59,550 nucleotides of DNA from Paludibacteraceae bacterium (GTDB lineage Bacteria > Bacteroidota > Bacteroidia > Bacteroidales > Paludibacteraceae), in assembly GCA_024400275.1 (NCBI GenBank), contig JAKSMY010000004.1, forward strand, positions 1 to 59,550. Direction: 5' to 3'. Both the position numbers and the translations under genes were made by a program. Under the pieces are notes generated by a model, which was not told where the DNA came from, searched no databases, and saw nothing but the letters and a program-made list of their open reading frames with translations. This document shows, one piece after another, positions 1 through 9,506 of the stretch. The number at the start of each line of letters is the position of its first letter. Positions within the stretch are counted from its first letter, which is position 1.

Positions 1-15
1 GGGGTTGCTTAACTC

Positions 16-37
16 TTCGTTCACCCTTCGTTCACCC
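16..37. repeat. 11-bp tandem repeat, 2 units
   Basis: Two perfect copies of TTCGTTCACCC lie head to tail, followed by a degenerate third copy. The same 11-bp unit recurs at 14340-14383 and 28139-28180. It lies just upstream of the first gene, in its probable leader. Confidence 0.85.
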
Positions 38-63
38 TTGCTTAACATAGGACACGTAAAATT

Positions 64-447
64 ATGAAAACAGAAGACTTTATAGAATTTAGGAAAGATC
101 CCGAATTATGTAGAATAACGGGTGATGTTTTTCTTCGTTTCAGCACGTATCAGTTTAGTGACAGCGATACACTTAGTTTGACGTACGACTATCTGAACTG
201 GCATAATTATAAGCTCAAACTTGGAAAGTTGCAAGCATCGAACTATAACAAGCAGATAGATATTACGGAATATGTCAAGAAAAGTAGTCATTATAGCAGT
301 CTCAAATATAAGACGATGCGACGAATAGTGCAGTTCTTTGACAAGCATATAGATATAGTCCAAAACGGTGCTCCAAAGGCGAATGCTTTGTATGATGCGT
401 TGTTCGGAAAGGGTAATTGGGAGAGGCAGTCTGCAATTGATAGTTGA
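64..447 (+). CDS. hypothetical protein, 127 aa
   Basis: I do not recognise this protein. It is 127 residues, has no signal peptide or membrane segment, and is mixed charged with a basic helix-like middle (KYKTMRRIVQFFDKH). The last residues (AIDS) and the TGA stop are encoded by the start of a heptad array (TTGATAG units from 437), so the present C-terminus was probably set by the repeat. A 33-codon ORF and then an HTH-like gene follow on the same strand, which suggests one transcription unit. No Bacteroidetes promoter box was found in the 63 bases available upstream. The function is unknown; confidence concerns only that it is coding. Confidence 0.6.
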   Translation: MKTEDFIEFRKDPELCRITGDVFLRFSTYQFSDSDTLSLTYDYLNWHNYKLKLGKLQASNYNKQIDITEYVKKSSHYSSLKYKTMRRIVQFFDKHIDIVQNGAPKANALYDALFGKGNWERQSAIDS

Positions 448-464
448 TAATTGATAGTTGATAT
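437..464. repeat. heptad array, 4 units
   Basis: Four 7-bp units (TTGATAG, TTGATAA, TTGATAG, TTGATAT) overlap the stop codon of the upstream gene and end just before the ATG at 466. The unit family is the same as at 18858, 20188 and 23172. Confidence 0.9.
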
Positions 465-465
465 T

Positions 466-567
466 ATGATAGATTACTATAGCGGAATAAATTTCATAGG
501 CAGTCCCGAACTACCGCCCGAACCGGAAGAGACACCCCCCGACCCCCTCGATGAGGGGGAGGAGTGA
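466..567 (+). CDS. small ORF, 33 aa, proline/glutamate rich
   Basis: An ATG-started ORF of 33 codons begins MIDYYSGINFIGSP and ends in a Pro/Glu/Asp-rich tail (PPDPLDEGEE). The tail is encoded by a GC-rich hairpin (543-559) and by the first copy of a 16-bp duplication, so it may be repeat-derived. Its TGA overlaps a GTG at 564 that could start the next gene, the arrangement seen in translational coupling. No family is recognised, and it could equally be a non-coding spacer that happens to be open. Confidence 0.35.
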   Translation: MIDYYSGINFIGSPELPPEPEETPPDPLDEGEE

Positions 568-586
568 CACGGGGGAGGAGTGACAC
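543..586. repeat. GC-rich hairpin plus 16-bp tandem duplication
   Basis: CCCCCTC and GAGGGGG (543-549, 553-559) form a 7-bp stem with a 3-base loop. A perfect 16-bp duplication, GGGGGAGGAGTGACAC, follows at 555-570 and 571-586. The element resembles the hairpins found inside mutS and other genes here. It covers the translation start region of the next gene. Confidence 0.85.
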
Positions 587-596
587 CCACAAAAAC

Positions 597-1457
597 ATGT
601 ATTATCGGATAGATACAGATATGATGCACGAAATGAGACTGCAAGGCAGAGAGGCGATGGTTTACTCTGCTCTGCTGTACCTGTGCAAAAATGCACCTTA
701 TACCGGCTCTTTGTCTGAGTTAGGTAACTTTTCTTGCTGTGGCAATAAAATGACAACCCTTCGTATGTTGTTAGCCTTAGAGAGAAAAGGTCTAATAAGT
801 AGAGATAAAGATGGAATCAAGGTGTCTCAAAATGTTACGATAGCGTCTCAAAATGTTACGGCAGCGTCTCAAAATGTTACGATTTCCAAAAGAAAAAGTA
901 ACCAAAAAGAAAATATAAAAGAAAATAACGAAGTTAGTGTGTGTATTAACGCGCGCGAGGAAACACACACACCGGCTTCGCCTATAGAAGAAGTTATAAA
1001 TAATTTATTTGACATGAACACGTTAATACCGTCAGACAGGGAGAAAGTGCCAGCCAACACGGGTTATTACAAGATAATCGTGACAGAGTTTGGCTATATG
1101 CGACCGAAGGAGTTTGTAGATGATTTTTACCTGCACTACAACGCGCACGGTTGGCCAAATGGTGGCAATAAGTTGGACTTGATGCGTTTTTGGATGACGC
1201 GCTACGTGCGACGTAAAGGAGCAAAAAAGCCCTCGCTGAGCGACTTAGAGAGAGCCGTAATGAAGACTTTTTTGGAGCAGATAGAGGAGCGTCTAATCGT
1301 GCGCCTGTTCAATGTAGTGCAGCAGTTTGAAGTGACGGAGCAGAAGATAATCTTTTACGTTCCGGAGCAGAACAAAAAGGACTTTATGGCATGGTTGGAA
1401 ACATTGCCGCTGTTCACAATGCTGGAGGCGTATCACCGGACGGTGTATGTGAAATGA
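597..1457 (+). CDS. HTH-like hypothetical protein, possible replication-type
   Basis: The protein is 286 residues from the ATG at 597. An alternative GTG at 564 adds 11 residues and overlaps the preceding small ORF by 4 nt. Residues 1-75 (MHEMRLQGREAMVYSALLYL and ALERKGLISRDKDG) look like a winged-helix domain as in phage or plasmid replication initiators and DnaD-like proteins. Next comes a linker of three 7-residue repeats of the type SQNVTIA, encoded by a 21-bp tandem repeat at 824-886, then a lysine-rich stretch. The C-terminal part (RFWMTRYVRRK and a helical tail) is unrecognised. It converges on the TonB receptor with no intergenic base between the stops. The replication role is only a guess from the fold-like pattern. 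Confidence 0.65.
   Translation: MYYRIDTDMMHEMRLQGREAMVYSALLYLCKNAPYTGSLSELGNFSCCGNKMTTLRMLLALERKGLISRDKDGIKVSQNVTIASQNVTAASQNVTISKRKSNQKENIKENNEVSVCINAREETHTPASPIEEVINNLFDMNTLIPSDREKVPANTGYYKIIVTEFGYMRPKEFVDDFYLHYNAHGWPNGGNKLDLMRFWMTRYVRRKGAKKPSLSDLERAVMKTFLEQIEERLIVRLFNVVQQFEVTEQKIIFYVPEQNKKDFMAWLETLPLFTMLEAYHRTVYVK
824..886. repeat. 21-bp tandem repeat, 3 units, coding
   Basis: Three 21-bp units starting GTCTCAAAATGTTACG encode SQNVT-type heptapeptides in the linker of the HTH-like protein. The first two units differ at two bases; the third diverges in its last bases. Confidence 0.95.
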
Positions 1458-3926
1458 TTATTTGAGGTCGATGGAGAAACGGAGGTTGAACATGCGGCCG
1501 GTGAGGTAGTTGGGAGATGCCCACTGGGTACCGTTGGCGGCAGAGACCCAATAATACGAGTTGACATTACGCCAGCCTGCCAGGTTGAAGACCTCAAAAT
1601 AGATAGACCACTCCGCTACATGTTGTGCAGAAGGTTTACGCATAAACTTGTCCGTAGCCGCCGAAAAAGTACGGCTGGCTCCCACATCAATACGTTTATA
1701 GATGGGCAAATGGTCCAAATAACGTAATTCTTCGTTCCGCGGATAGCCAAAAGGTAAGCCCTCGGAGAAGATGAACTTGAGGTGCAATTTGTATTGAGGC
1801 AGTTTGGGAATATAATCCTGGAAGAAGAACGTCAGTGCCCAACGCTGTTCCTGCGGCGAGGGAAACCAACCACGGTGGTAGGGGTCGTTCAGCATTTGCA
1901 TTCGACTACGCATACAAGAGAAAGAGACCCACGAATCAACTCCGGGAACCAATTCGCCATAGAGTTTGAGGTCTAATCCCAATGTATAGCCCCGCGAGTC
2001 GTTCCTGCCCGAATAGCGTACACGTACGTTTTCCACGGTGTAACTAATCATTCTATCGGTATATTTGGCATACGCCTCTGCGGTAAACTTGAAGGGCCGT
2101 CCCCACGCACGGAAATAATAATCCACGCCCAAAACGGCATGTACGGAACGTTGCGCCTTGATATTATCATTCAGTCGCACGCGTGTAACTCCGTGTTGGA
2201 TAACGGTGTCACGCAATTCCTTGTAGAAAGGAGCTTGATAATACAATCCTGTAGCCAACCGGAAAGAGAAATCACGTTTCCACCCTGGAAGCCAGACCAA
2301 AGAGACACGTGGCGACACAAGGACTTCGTTCGTGTAAGTCCAATAATTAAGTCTTGCGCCCCCCGTCAGAATGACATTTCCTTGTGTTGTGGACCATTTA
2401 TAGGAGTCCTGCAAATAAGCCTCTATACGCCCTGACTGCATTGTGGTTTGTCCTTTTTGCGTATAATACAAGTCCATCGATTTGGTCCGATTAGGCATAG
2501 AATACCCCATTGAATCACGCCACTCCCATTCTGAAATATGGTCTTGAATAAGTTCGACTTGTCCGCTTAATCCCCAAGTGAAGGTGTTTCGGTCACGTTT
2601 CCACTGTCCTGTGTGCGCGAAGTTAATAACGCCTGCTTGCAAACGATTTCGGGCATGTTCGTGCGAAGTACCCGTTCCTAAGACTCCGCTATAAGAAGTA
2701 GGTTGCGAAATAGCCTCGCCTTCTTTAGCAGGGTGCGAGCCATCGCCCGATTGTTCGGAAAGGACATATTCTCCCCTGATATCGTACGTTTCCTGCTCAC
2801 GCGTATAAAAGCCGTTGATGTTAAAACCTATCTGCACTTCGTCATTGATTTTGCCTGTTGTCCCCAACGAAGCAAAAGCCGTCAGGAAGTGGTCTTTTTC
2901 CTGCCCCTCGTACCAAATGGTCTTGTTCAGTCCTGTTTGTCCGCCAAAACTCTCGGACATCGAGTCCGGCCGGAACGAATAATCGTTGTAAGATACGTTG
3001 CCGAGAAAAGAGAGTTCCCAGATACCCCCATGTCCTCTCTGCAAGGGAGGTATTTTCCACGTCATTTGGGTTTGGTAATCCACATAATTGGGCTGATAAT
3101 TACCTTTTGTCGGCAAAGCACCCAGCATATATTTGGAGGTTTTATAACGAATGCCGTGCATATAAGACTGTGTGCTGTCCCCCCACCCTACGTACGCATT
3201 TGCGCCGAGCAGAGAGACGGATAGGTTGGATTCAAACTTGGTCGGCCGTTTATACCGAATATCCAGCACCGACGACATCTTATCACCAAATTGGGCACCA
3301 AATCCGCCGGCGGAAAAATCAACCGACTCCACCATATACGGATTAACGAAAGACAAGCCTTCCTGCTGTCCGGAACGAATCAGCAAGGGGCGATGCACTT
3401 CAATGCCATTGACATAAACCGAGTTTTCGTCAAATGAGCCCCCACGGACGTTGTACTGCGTAGATAATTCATTGTTTTGGCTAACTCCGGCAAAGGTGAT
3501 TAGGAGTGATTCGATACTTCCTCCTGTGGCATCCGGCATAAGGCGCACCACTTCAGCCGAAGTGTGGTCCATCATGTCCGTCTGCTTTTTTATGCCTTTT
3601 ATTTCGACCTCCTGCAGCAGTTCGGCATCGGCAGGAAGGACGACATTTACATTGATAACATCTTGTGCAGTAAACAGTTGCTGTCTAATCGTGGTATATC
3701 CAATCATGGAGTAAGAAATCGTGACTGTATCGGACATATCCACAAGGAGGGAATAATAACCGTTTTTATTGGTTGCGGTACCGTTGGTAGTGGTTTCAAC
3801 ATAGACATTAGCCAATTCAATGCCCACGTTTTGTTCGTCAAGAACATAACCGTAAACGCGCGCAGTACGGGCATACAGCGAACATGTTATGAGAAGAAGA
3901 AATATAATGTTCAAAAAACGTTTCAT
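1458..3926 (-). CDS. TonB-dependent outer membrane receptor
   Basis: A SusC-like but short (822 aa) outer-membrane receptor of the CarboxypepD_reg plus Plug type. It has a signal peptide (MKRFLNIIFLLLITCSLYA), then a carboxypeptidase-regulatory-like domain at about 22-100 (GYVLDEQNVGIELANVYV, NKNGYYSL), a plug at about 115-225 (YNVRGGSFDENSVYVNGIEV, GAQFGDKMSSVLDI) and a beta barrel ending MFNLRFSIDLK. The substrate cannot be inferred and no SusD partner is adjacent. Two stretches look like repeat-encoded insertions in barrel loops: residues about 292-302 (IPPLQRGHGGI) and 393-408 (GSHPAKEGEAIS). It is the last gene of the tamL-to-mutS run, 23 nt behind mutS. The receptor assignment is firm. 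Confidence 0.9.
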   Translation of the reverse strand: MKRFLNIIFLLLITCSLYARTARVYGYVLDEQNVGIELANVYVETTTNGTATNKNGYYSLLVDMSDTVTISYSMIGYTTIRQQLFTAQDVINVNVVLPADAELLQEVEIKGIKKQTDMMDHTSAEVVRLMPDATGGSIESLLITFAGVSQNNELSTQYNVRGGSFDENSVYVNGIEVHRPLLIRSGQQEGLSFVNPYMVESVDFSAGGFGAQFGDKMSSVLDIRYKRPTKFESNLSVSLLGANAYVGWGDSTQSYMHGIRYKTSKYMLGALPTKGNYQPNYVDYQTQMTWKIPPLQRGHGGIWELSFLGNVSYNDYSFRPDSMSESFGGQTGLNKTIWYEGQEKDHFLTAFASLGTTGKINDEVQIGFNINGFYTREQETYDIRGEYVLSEQSGDGSHPAKEGEAISQPTSYSGVLGTGTSHEHARNRLQAGVINFAHTGQWKRDRNTFTWGLSGQVELIQDHISEWEWRDSMGYSMPNRTKSMDLYYTQKGQTTMQSGRIEAYLQDSYKWSTTQGNVILTGGARLNYWTYTNEVLVSPRVSLVWLPGWKRDFSFRLATGLYYQAPFYKELRDTVIQHGVTRVRLNDNIKAQRSVHAVLGVDYYFRAWGRPFKFTAEAYAKYTDRMISYTVENVRVRYSGRNDSRGYTLGLDLKLYGELVPGVDSWVSFSCMRSRMQMLNDPYHRGWFPSPQEQRWALTFFFQDYIPKLPQYKLHLKFIFSEGLPFGYPRNEELRYLDHLPIYKRIDVGASRTFSAATDKFMRKPSAQHVAEWSIYFEVFNLAGWRNVNSYYWVSAANGTQWASPNYLTGRMFNLRFSIDLK
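2705..2750. repeat. hairpin repeat inside TonB receptor gene
   Basis: CTCGC and GCGAG bracket a TTTAGCAGGG-type core, encoding SHPAKEGEAIS in a barrel loop. The layout matches the CTCC-CTTTAGG-GGAG hairpin at 58834-58867. The membership is an inference from resemblance. Confidence 0.5.
3022..3052. repeat. palindrome-like repeat inside TonB receptor gene
   Basis: The minus strand reads ACCTCCCTTGCAGAGAGG and then a run of G, encoding IPPLQRGHGGI. Peptides of the PPLxRGxRGG type are, from memory, typical translations of dispersed palindromic repeats in several bacterial phyla. Confidence 0.6.
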
Positions 3927-3949
3927 AGCAATATCATGTTAGGACTATG

Positions 3950-6613
3950 TTAGGACTTGGACCCGACAAGGGATTTGATTTCAGATAGACGGTTGAGTGC
4001 CTCCAGCGGAGTAAGATTATTGATATCCAATGTTGTTACGGTATCGCGGATTTGCTCAAGGACGGGATCGTCCAGTTGGAAGAAGGACAGTTGCATTCCC
4101 TCCGGGCCACGAACCGTGGCTTTGCCGGCACCTATTTGCGTTTTGTTGGCAGGAGAACTGTTTTTCTCCAAATCGTGAAGGATTTGTTCCGCCCTTGCGA
4201 CAATAGTTGTCGGCATACCAGCCAAACGTGCCACATGAATACCGAAACTGTGTTCCGAGCCGCCGCGAGCCAATTTACGCAAGAAAATAACCTTGCCATC
4301 GACTTCCTTGACCGACACATTATAGTTACGAATACGAGAGAACGATGTTTCCATTTCGTTCAGTTCGTGGTAGTGCGTAGCAAAGAGCGTCTTGGCGTGA
4401 AAACGAGACTCGTGGATATACTCCACAATCGCCCAAGCAATCGATATACCGTCGTAGGTGGAAGTACCACGTCCCAATTCGTCAAAGAGGACCAACGAGC
4501 GTTCAGAGAGGTTATTCAGAATAGACGATGCCTCGTTCATTTCAACCATGAAAGTAGATTCTCCCAAAGATATATTGTCCGAAGCGCCGACGCGCGTAAA
4601 TATCTTATCTACAATACCGATTGAAGCCGAATCGGCAGGAACGAAAGAACCTATCTGCGCCATCAAAACGATAAGTGCCGTTTGGCGCAAGAGTGCGGAT
4701 TTACCCGCCATATTAGGTCCGGTAAGAATAATAATCTGCTGAGAAACCTCTCCCCTGCCCTCTCCCGAAGGCGAGGGAGTGAGATTGTTGGACAGATAGA
4801 TATCGTTAGGCACATAACTCTCGCCGACAGGCAGTTGTTGCTCGATAACGGGGTGTCTTCCCTGCTTAATGTCAATGATAAGCGAATCGTTCACATCAGG
4901 GCAGATATAATGATTTTTCGCTGCAACCGCTGCAAACGACAACAAGCAGTCCAATTGAGCCAACACATTTGCATCTACCTGCATAGCCGGCACATAATCG
5001 GACATGGCAAGAACGAGTTCGTTGTATATCCTATTTTCCAACACCTGAATCTGCTCTTCGGCAGATATTATCTTTTCTTCATATTGTTTCAGTTCCTCCG
5101 TTATATAACGTTCGGCATTTACCAGAGTCTGCTTTCTAATCCACTCAGCAGGCACTTGATCCTTGTAGGCATTACGCACTTCCAAATAATAGCCAAAGAC
5201 ATTGTTATAGCCTATTTTGAGGGAGCTGATGCCCGTTTGTTCTATTTCCCGTTGCTGAATACGCAGGAGATAGTCTTTTCCGTTGGATTGGATATCCCGC
5301 AGTTCGTCCAAATCTTGCGATATACCGCGTGCAATCACGTTAGGGCGACCTGATACGGCAGGCGGATCAGGCGTGATGGTTGTTTCTATGCGATGGCGTA
5401 TCTCAGCACAAAGCGTTATTTGTTCGCCAAGAAGTGACAAATAATCATTGTCCAAAGCACTCTCGCAAATACGTTTAACCGGTTCAAGGGCGTGCAAAGC
5501 CGTTCCTAACTGTACCATATCCCGAGGCGAGATACGTCCTGTGGCTATTTTAGAAACGATACGTTCCATATCCTGAACCCGACTTATTTCCTGTCTAATC
5601 GTGTCGCGTTCGTCCGGGTGACGGAAGAAATACTCTACCACAGACTGCCTATTGCGAATCGAGCGTATTTCCTTAAGCGGAAACGATAACCAGCGGTGCA
5701 ACAAGCGTCCTCCCATTGGCGAGACAGTATCATCCAAGACATCAAACAATGTTTTTGCGCCTTCTGAATTACCGCCAATCAGTTCCAGATTGCGAACGGA
5801 GAAACGGTCTAACCAGACGTAACGGTCTTCTTCAATGCGTGAAAGGTGCTGAATATGTCCCGTTTGCAAATGTTGCGTAATGTCCAAATAATGCAAGATA
5901 GCCCCTGCAGCAATAATACCATTGGGTAAATCCTGTATGCCAAAACCTTTCAGGTTCTGCGTTTGGAACTGCTTGAGGAGCCTATCTTCAGCCGACTGTG
6001 GCGTTAGCATCCAATCTTCCAACTCAAATGTAAAATAGCGGTTACCAAAGTTAGCCTCAAACTGCTCTTTCCGTCCACGTAAAAAGAGCACTTCCTTGGG
6101 GGCAAAATTAACCAGCAGTTTATCAATATAGTCGGCTGTGCCCTCTGCTACCAGAAATTCTCCCGTAGATATATCGAGGAAGGCAATACCTGTGGTATTT
6201 TTGGCAAAATGCACACAGGCGAGGAAGTTATTTTCTTTTTGTTGCAACGTAGTATCGGAATAACTGACTCCGGGTGTAACCAACTCGGTGACACCGCGTT
6301 TGACCAGTTTCTTGGTCAGTTTGGGGTCTTCCAACTGGTCACAAATAGCGACACGCAGTCCAGCCCGCACCAACTTAGGAAGGTAAGTGTCCAAGGCGTG
6401 AAAAGGAAAGCCTGCCATGTCAATAGCTGCAGCCGTTGAGCCTCCGTTGGAACGATGTGTCAGTGTGATGTTCAGTATTTTAGAAGCTCGAACAGCATCT
6501 TCACAGTATGTCTCGTAGAAATCTCCGCAGCGAAAAAGAAGCATCGCATCAGGGTATTGTTCCTTGATGTCACGAAACTGCTTCATCATCGGTGTATCTT
6601 CCTTATTTGCCAT
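3950..6613 (-). CDS. mutS: DNA mismatch repair protein MutS
   Basis: MutS recognises base mismatches and starts methyl- or nick-directed repair. The ATG at 6613 gives 887 residues, normal for the family. The N-terminal mismatch-binding domain has TPMMKQF and the FYE motif (GDFYETY), followed by the connector, core and clamp. The ATPase has Walker A GPNMAGKS, Walker [13 protein letters not shown] and the HYHEL segment. An insertion at about residues 609-624 ([15 protein letters not shown]) sits just before the strand leading into Walker A and is encoded by a GC-rich repeat. The start overlaps the end of the upstream ABC exporter gene by 11 nt, so the two are likely co-transcribed. A TTG at 6625 would add four residues and is less likely. 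Confidence 0.97.
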   Translation of the reverse strand: MANKEDTPMMKQFRDIKEQYPDAMLLFRCGDFYETYCEDAVRASKILNITLTHRSNGGSTAAAIDMAGFPFHALDTYLPKLVRAGLRVAICDQLEDPKLTKKLVKRGVTELVTPGVSYSDTTLQQKENNFLACVHFAKNTTGIAFLDISTGEFLVAEGTADYIDKLLVNFAPKEVLFLRGRKEQFEANFGNRYFTFELEDWMLTPQSAEDRLLKQFQTQNLKGFGIQDLPNGIIAAGAILHYLDITQHLQTGHIQHLSRIEEDRYVWLDRFSVRNLELIGGNSEGAKTLFDVLDDTVSPMGGRLLHRWLSFPLKEIRSIRNRQSVVEYFFRHPDERDTIRQEISRVQDMERIVSKIATGRISPRDMVQLGTALHALEPVKRICESALDNDYLSLLGEQITLCAEIRHRIETTITPDPPAVSGRPNVIARGISQDLDELRDIQSNGKDYLLRIQQREIEQTGISSLKIGYNNVFGYYLEVRNAYKDQVPAEWIRKQTLVNAERYITEELKQYEEKIISAEEQIQVLENRIYNELVLAMSDYVPAMQVDANVLAQLDCLLSFAAVAAKNHYICPDVNDSLIIDIKQGRHPVIEQQLPVGESYVPNDIYLSNNLTPSPSGEGRGEVSQQIIILTGPNMAGKSALLRQTALIVLMAQIGSFVPADSASIGIVDKIFTRVGASDNISLGESTFMVEMNEASSILNNLSERSLVLFDELGRGTSTYDGISIAWAIVEYIHESRFHAKTLFATHYHELNEMETSFSRIRNYNVSVKEVDGKVIFLRKLARGGSEHSFGIHVARLAGMPTTIVARAEQILHDLEKNSSPANKTQIGAGKATVRGPEGMQLSFFQLDDPVLEQIRDTVTTLDINNLTPLEALNRLSEIKSLVGSKS
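4744..4788. repeat. GC-rich hairpin repeat inside mutS
   Basis: On the minus strand, CTCCC and GGGAG flank a TCGCCTTC loop, followed by AGGGCAGGGGAGAGG. It encodes [13 protein letters not shown] in frame. From memory, other Bacteroidales MutS proteins have only a few residues here. Confidence 0.75.
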
Positions 6614-8468
6614 TTTGCATTTCAATTAATTTATGATAATATCCGTTTTTAGCAAGTAAGTCATCGTGTTTGCCCTGTTCAACGATTTGTCCTTCATGCA
6701 GCACACAGATAAGGTCTGCATTGCGAATGGTGCTGAGTCGGTGTGCTACCACCAAAGTGGTACGGTCGCGCATCAAGTGCTCCAAAGCCTCCTGCACTAA
6801 TTTTTCCGATTCCGTGTCAAGGGCAGAAGTAGCCTCATCAAGAATAAGAATAGGCGGGTTTTTCAGGATTGCACGTGCGATTGAAATACGTTGGCGTTGT
6901 CCGCCGGATAAGCGGGAGCCACGGTCTCCTATATTGGTTTGGTAGCCTTCCGGTGTGGAGATAATGAAGTCGTGTGCGTTGGCTATCTTGGCCGCAGCGA
7001 TGACCGCTTCTTCCCACGTTTGCCCGTTAGGAGCAGGTTTGGTGGTATCAACGCCGAAGGTTATATTGTTGTAGAAAGTGTCGTTGAACAGGATTGCTTC
7101 CTGATTAACATTTCCCATAATGGCACGCAGGTCGCGTGTAGAAACATCACGAATATCCACTCCGTCTATTTGTATTGCTCCCTTAATGACATCGTAGAAT
7201 CTTGGCAGAAGGTCCGCCATTGTTGTCTTACCCGAGCCGGACTGTCCGACCAAAGCCACCGTTTGACCTTTGGGAATAGTGAGGTTAATATTTTGCAGAA
7301 CAGGACGATCTTCCTGGTAGTGGAAAGAGACATTGCGGTATTCAATCTTGTCCTTGAATTCCTTTATAGGCAAAGGCAGTTCTTTCTCCACGATAGACGA
7401 TTCGGTGGCTAATATCCGGTCTATGCGCTCCAACGAAGCCATACCCTTACGAATGCTATAGACGGCTTTTGTCAAATCTTTTGCGGGGTTGATGATGCTG
7501 TAGAAGATGACCAAATAGTATATGAACGTAGCCGCATCTATCGTTGAATGGTCGGCAAGAATCAAGCCACCTCCGTACCAGAGCAAGACTGCAATCAGTG
7601 TTGTGCCCAAGAACTCGGACATAGGATGCGCTAATTGATATTTGCGTTCGAGGGCGATAAAGGTGCGACGGGTCTTGTTGTTCAGTATATAAAAGCGTTC
7701 GCGCAGTTTATGCTCGGCATTAAATGCTTTTACAATACGTAAACCGCCCAGTGTTTCTTCTATTTGGGTGAGTAAATCGGCGGTCTGTTCCTGTCCCTTG
7801 GTAGAACGACGCTTGAGGCTACGCCCCACCCAACCGATGAACCAACCGGCAGTAGGCAGCAGGAAGAGAACAAATAAGGTTAGTTGCCAAGACAAAGAGA
7901 AAAGGGTGATGAGATAAATAAGAATCATAACAGGATCCTTGAAAATCATCTCCAACATTGCCATGATAGACACCTCTACTTCGACTACGTCATTGGTCAT
8001 TCTTGACATAATATCACCCTTACGTTCTTGTGTAAAGAAGCCGATAGGCAGGGACACAATCTTGTTATACAGCGATTGGCGCAAATCACGCAGGACACCT
8101 GTCCGAATAGGAATCATGTGGTAGGAGGCGAAGTAAGCACAAGCACATTTCAATGCAGTCATGGTCACTAAGAAAGCTCCCAAAAGAAAGAGAACATATC
8201 CTGAGCCATGCACTTCTATTTGACTTTGCAGCCAATAGAACACGTTATTCTTGATTGCGTCAAACAGTTCATTGAAACTCATGGCAGACGTTATCGTGAT
8301 GTATTCCGTATCCGCTGCTGCCAAACCAAACAATATTTGGAGTACAGGAATGATTGCCGCAAAGGAGAATAACGACAAGATAGTTGACAATAAGTTAAAG
8401 ATAATGTTCAGCGCCAAATGAATCCTATATGGTGGAATAAAGCGGCGTAATAGTTGTAAGAAGTCCAT
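6603..8468 (-). CDS. ABC exporter, MsbA-like lipid flippase
   Basis: A 621-aa half-size ABC exporter with an N-terminal six-helix membrane domain (about 15-335) and a C-terminal ATPase. The ATPase shows Walker [10 protein letters not shown], signature LSGGQRQR, Walker [13 protein letters not shown] and the H-loop VAHRLST. Next to lpxK and tamL, a role in lipid A or lipopolysaccharide export (MsbA) is likely, but a multidrug role cannot be excluded. The segment [13 protein letters not shown] at about 476-487, between the Q-loop region and the signature helix, is longer than I expect and may be another small repeat-derived insertion. It starts 4 nt after lpxK stops and overlaps mutS by 11 nt. 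Confidence 0.92.
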   Translation of the reverse strand: MDFLQLLRRFIPPYRIHLALNIIFNLLSTILSLFSFAAIIPVLQILFGLAAADTEYITITSAMSFNELFDAIKNNVFYWLQSQIEVHGSGYVLFLLGAFLVTMTALKCACAYFASYHMIPIRTGVLRDLRQSLYNKIVSLPIGFFTQERKGDIMSRMTNDVVEVEVSIMAMLEMIFKDPVMILIYLITLFSLSWQLTLFVLFLLPTAGWFIGWVGRSLKRRSTKGQEQTADLLTQIEETLGGLRIVKAFNAEHKLRERFYILNNKTRRTFIALERKYQLAHPMSEFLGTTLIAVLLWYGGGLILADHSTIDAATFIYYLVIFYSIINPAKDLTKAVYSIRKGMASLERIDRILATESSIVEKELPLPIKEFKDKIEYRNVSFHYQEDRPVLQNINLTIPKGQTVALVGQSGSGKTTMADLLPRFYDVIKGAIQIDGVDIRDVSTRDLRAIMGNVNQEAILFNDTFYNNITFGVDTTKPAPNGQTWEEAVIAAAKIANAHDFIISTPEGYQTNIGDRGSRLSGGQRQRISIARAILKNPPILILDEATSALDTESEKLVQEALEHLMRDRTTLVVAHRLSTIRNADLICVLHEGQIVEQGKHDDLLAKNGYYHKLIEMQNGK

Positions 8469-8472
8469 GTTG

Positions 8473-9483
8473 TTATTTTTCAGAATGTAAATTTTCGTTT
8501 ATATACTGGTGTATTTGCCTTATTAAGTTGGTGTCGTCCAGCACTTCGATAGAGATAGGCAGAGGTCGCAGTTTTTTGGCAAGTGCAGGAGGAAGTTTCA
8601 TATTTTTCAGTCTCATGTAGTCTTTTTCGGTTGTCAATACCACATCTACACTATCGGCACGTTCCGCGATAAGTTGTATATCGCGAGTTTTGAAAGAATA
8701 ATGGTCCGGGTAGGTCATTGTTTGCACGGAAGGGCAAGTTTTGCGTACGTGTTCAATCAAGTATTCGGGGTGTGCAATGCCGGTAAGCAACAAGACACGT
8801 TTTCCGGCAGGCAATTCTGGATAGACAATACGCGAGAAACATAATTGCTGGAACACGGGGAGGTGTAATTTGGTATCTATAATGCGCTGGTCTATCGGGC
8901 GCATAGTTTCCGGACATTTCGTTACTACAATAGCGGAAGCACGCATGCTCTCATTCTTGTTATCGCGCAGACACCCCATCGGTAAGAAATAATCATCGAT
9001 GTACAGCCGGTCGTAGGCAGTAAGGAGAATATAGTATCCGCATTTGAGTCTCCTATACTGATAAGCATCGTCCAAAATGACTACCTGTATATCAGGATAT
9101 AATTTTTGCAGTTGATGTATTCCGTGTACCCGATCTGCACAAACCGCCAAAGGGATATGAGGAAATTTACTGTGAATTTGTATCGGTTCATCACCGATAG
9201 TTAATGCGGTTGCCGTTTTGTCCGCCAAGACGAAGCCGTGCGTTTTACGTTTATACCCCCGTGACAGCACAGCAACGTGATAATCATTTTGCAGGGTGCG
9301 AATCAGGTACTCGACAAAGGGTGTTTTGCCTGTTCCGCCTACCGCCAAGTTTCCCACACAGATAGTCGGTACCGAAACACGACTAACATGCAACAACCTG
9401 GTCTTGTACAGACCATTTCGCACGATACTGACAAGGGCATAAATGCCAGCCACAGGAGCCGAGAGAATTTGATACCAACGCAT
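8473..9483 (-). CDS. lpxK: tetraacyldisaccharide 4'-kinase
   Basis: LpxK phosphorylates the 4' position of the lipid A disaccharide precursor at the inner membrane, using ATP. The protein is 336 aa, a normal length. It has the expected membrane-associated N-terminus ([18 protein letters not shown]) and P-loop in [17 protein letters not shown], then [15 protein letters not shown] and [13 protein letters not shown], which correspond to the conserved DDGFQ-like region. Its neighbours sppA, tamL and an MsbA-like exporter fit an envelope operon. The gap to sppA is 23 nt. Confidence 0.96.
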   Translation of the reverse strand: MRWYQILSAPVAGIYALVSIVRNGLYKTRLLHVSRVSVPTICVGNLAVGGTGKTPFVEYLIRTLQNDYHVAVLSRGYKRKTHGFVLADKTATALTIGDEPIQIHSKFPHIPLAVCADRVHGIHQLQKLYPDIQVVILDDAYQYRRLKCGYYILLTAYDRLYIDDYFLPMGCLRDNKNESMRASAIVVTKCPETMRPIDQRIIDTKLHLPVFQQLCFSRIVYPELPAGKRVLLLTGIAHPEYLIEHVRKTCPSVQTMTYPDHYSFKTRDIQLIAERADSVDVVLTTEKDYMRLKNMKLPPALAKKLRPLPISIEVLDDTNLIRQIHQYINENLHSEK

Positions 9484-9506
9484 AGTGTTAGCGATTAATG
9501 TTTGTT

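Noticed and set aside
1..1457. Remnant of a prophage or integrative element
   Set aside because: Only a weak HTH/replication-like pattern is visible; no integrase, attachment site or other phage gene is in the window, so the claim cannot be supported.
4682..5353. 223-codon open frame opposite mutS
   Set aside because: The minus strand encodes clear MutS domains over the whole stretch; the plus-strand product has no recognisable features.
7009..7041. Repeat-derived insertion in the MsbA-like exporter ([12 protein letters not shown])
   Set aside because: It shares CTAACGGGC with the hairpin at 50350 but has no clear unit periodicity; left as a remark in the gene entry.
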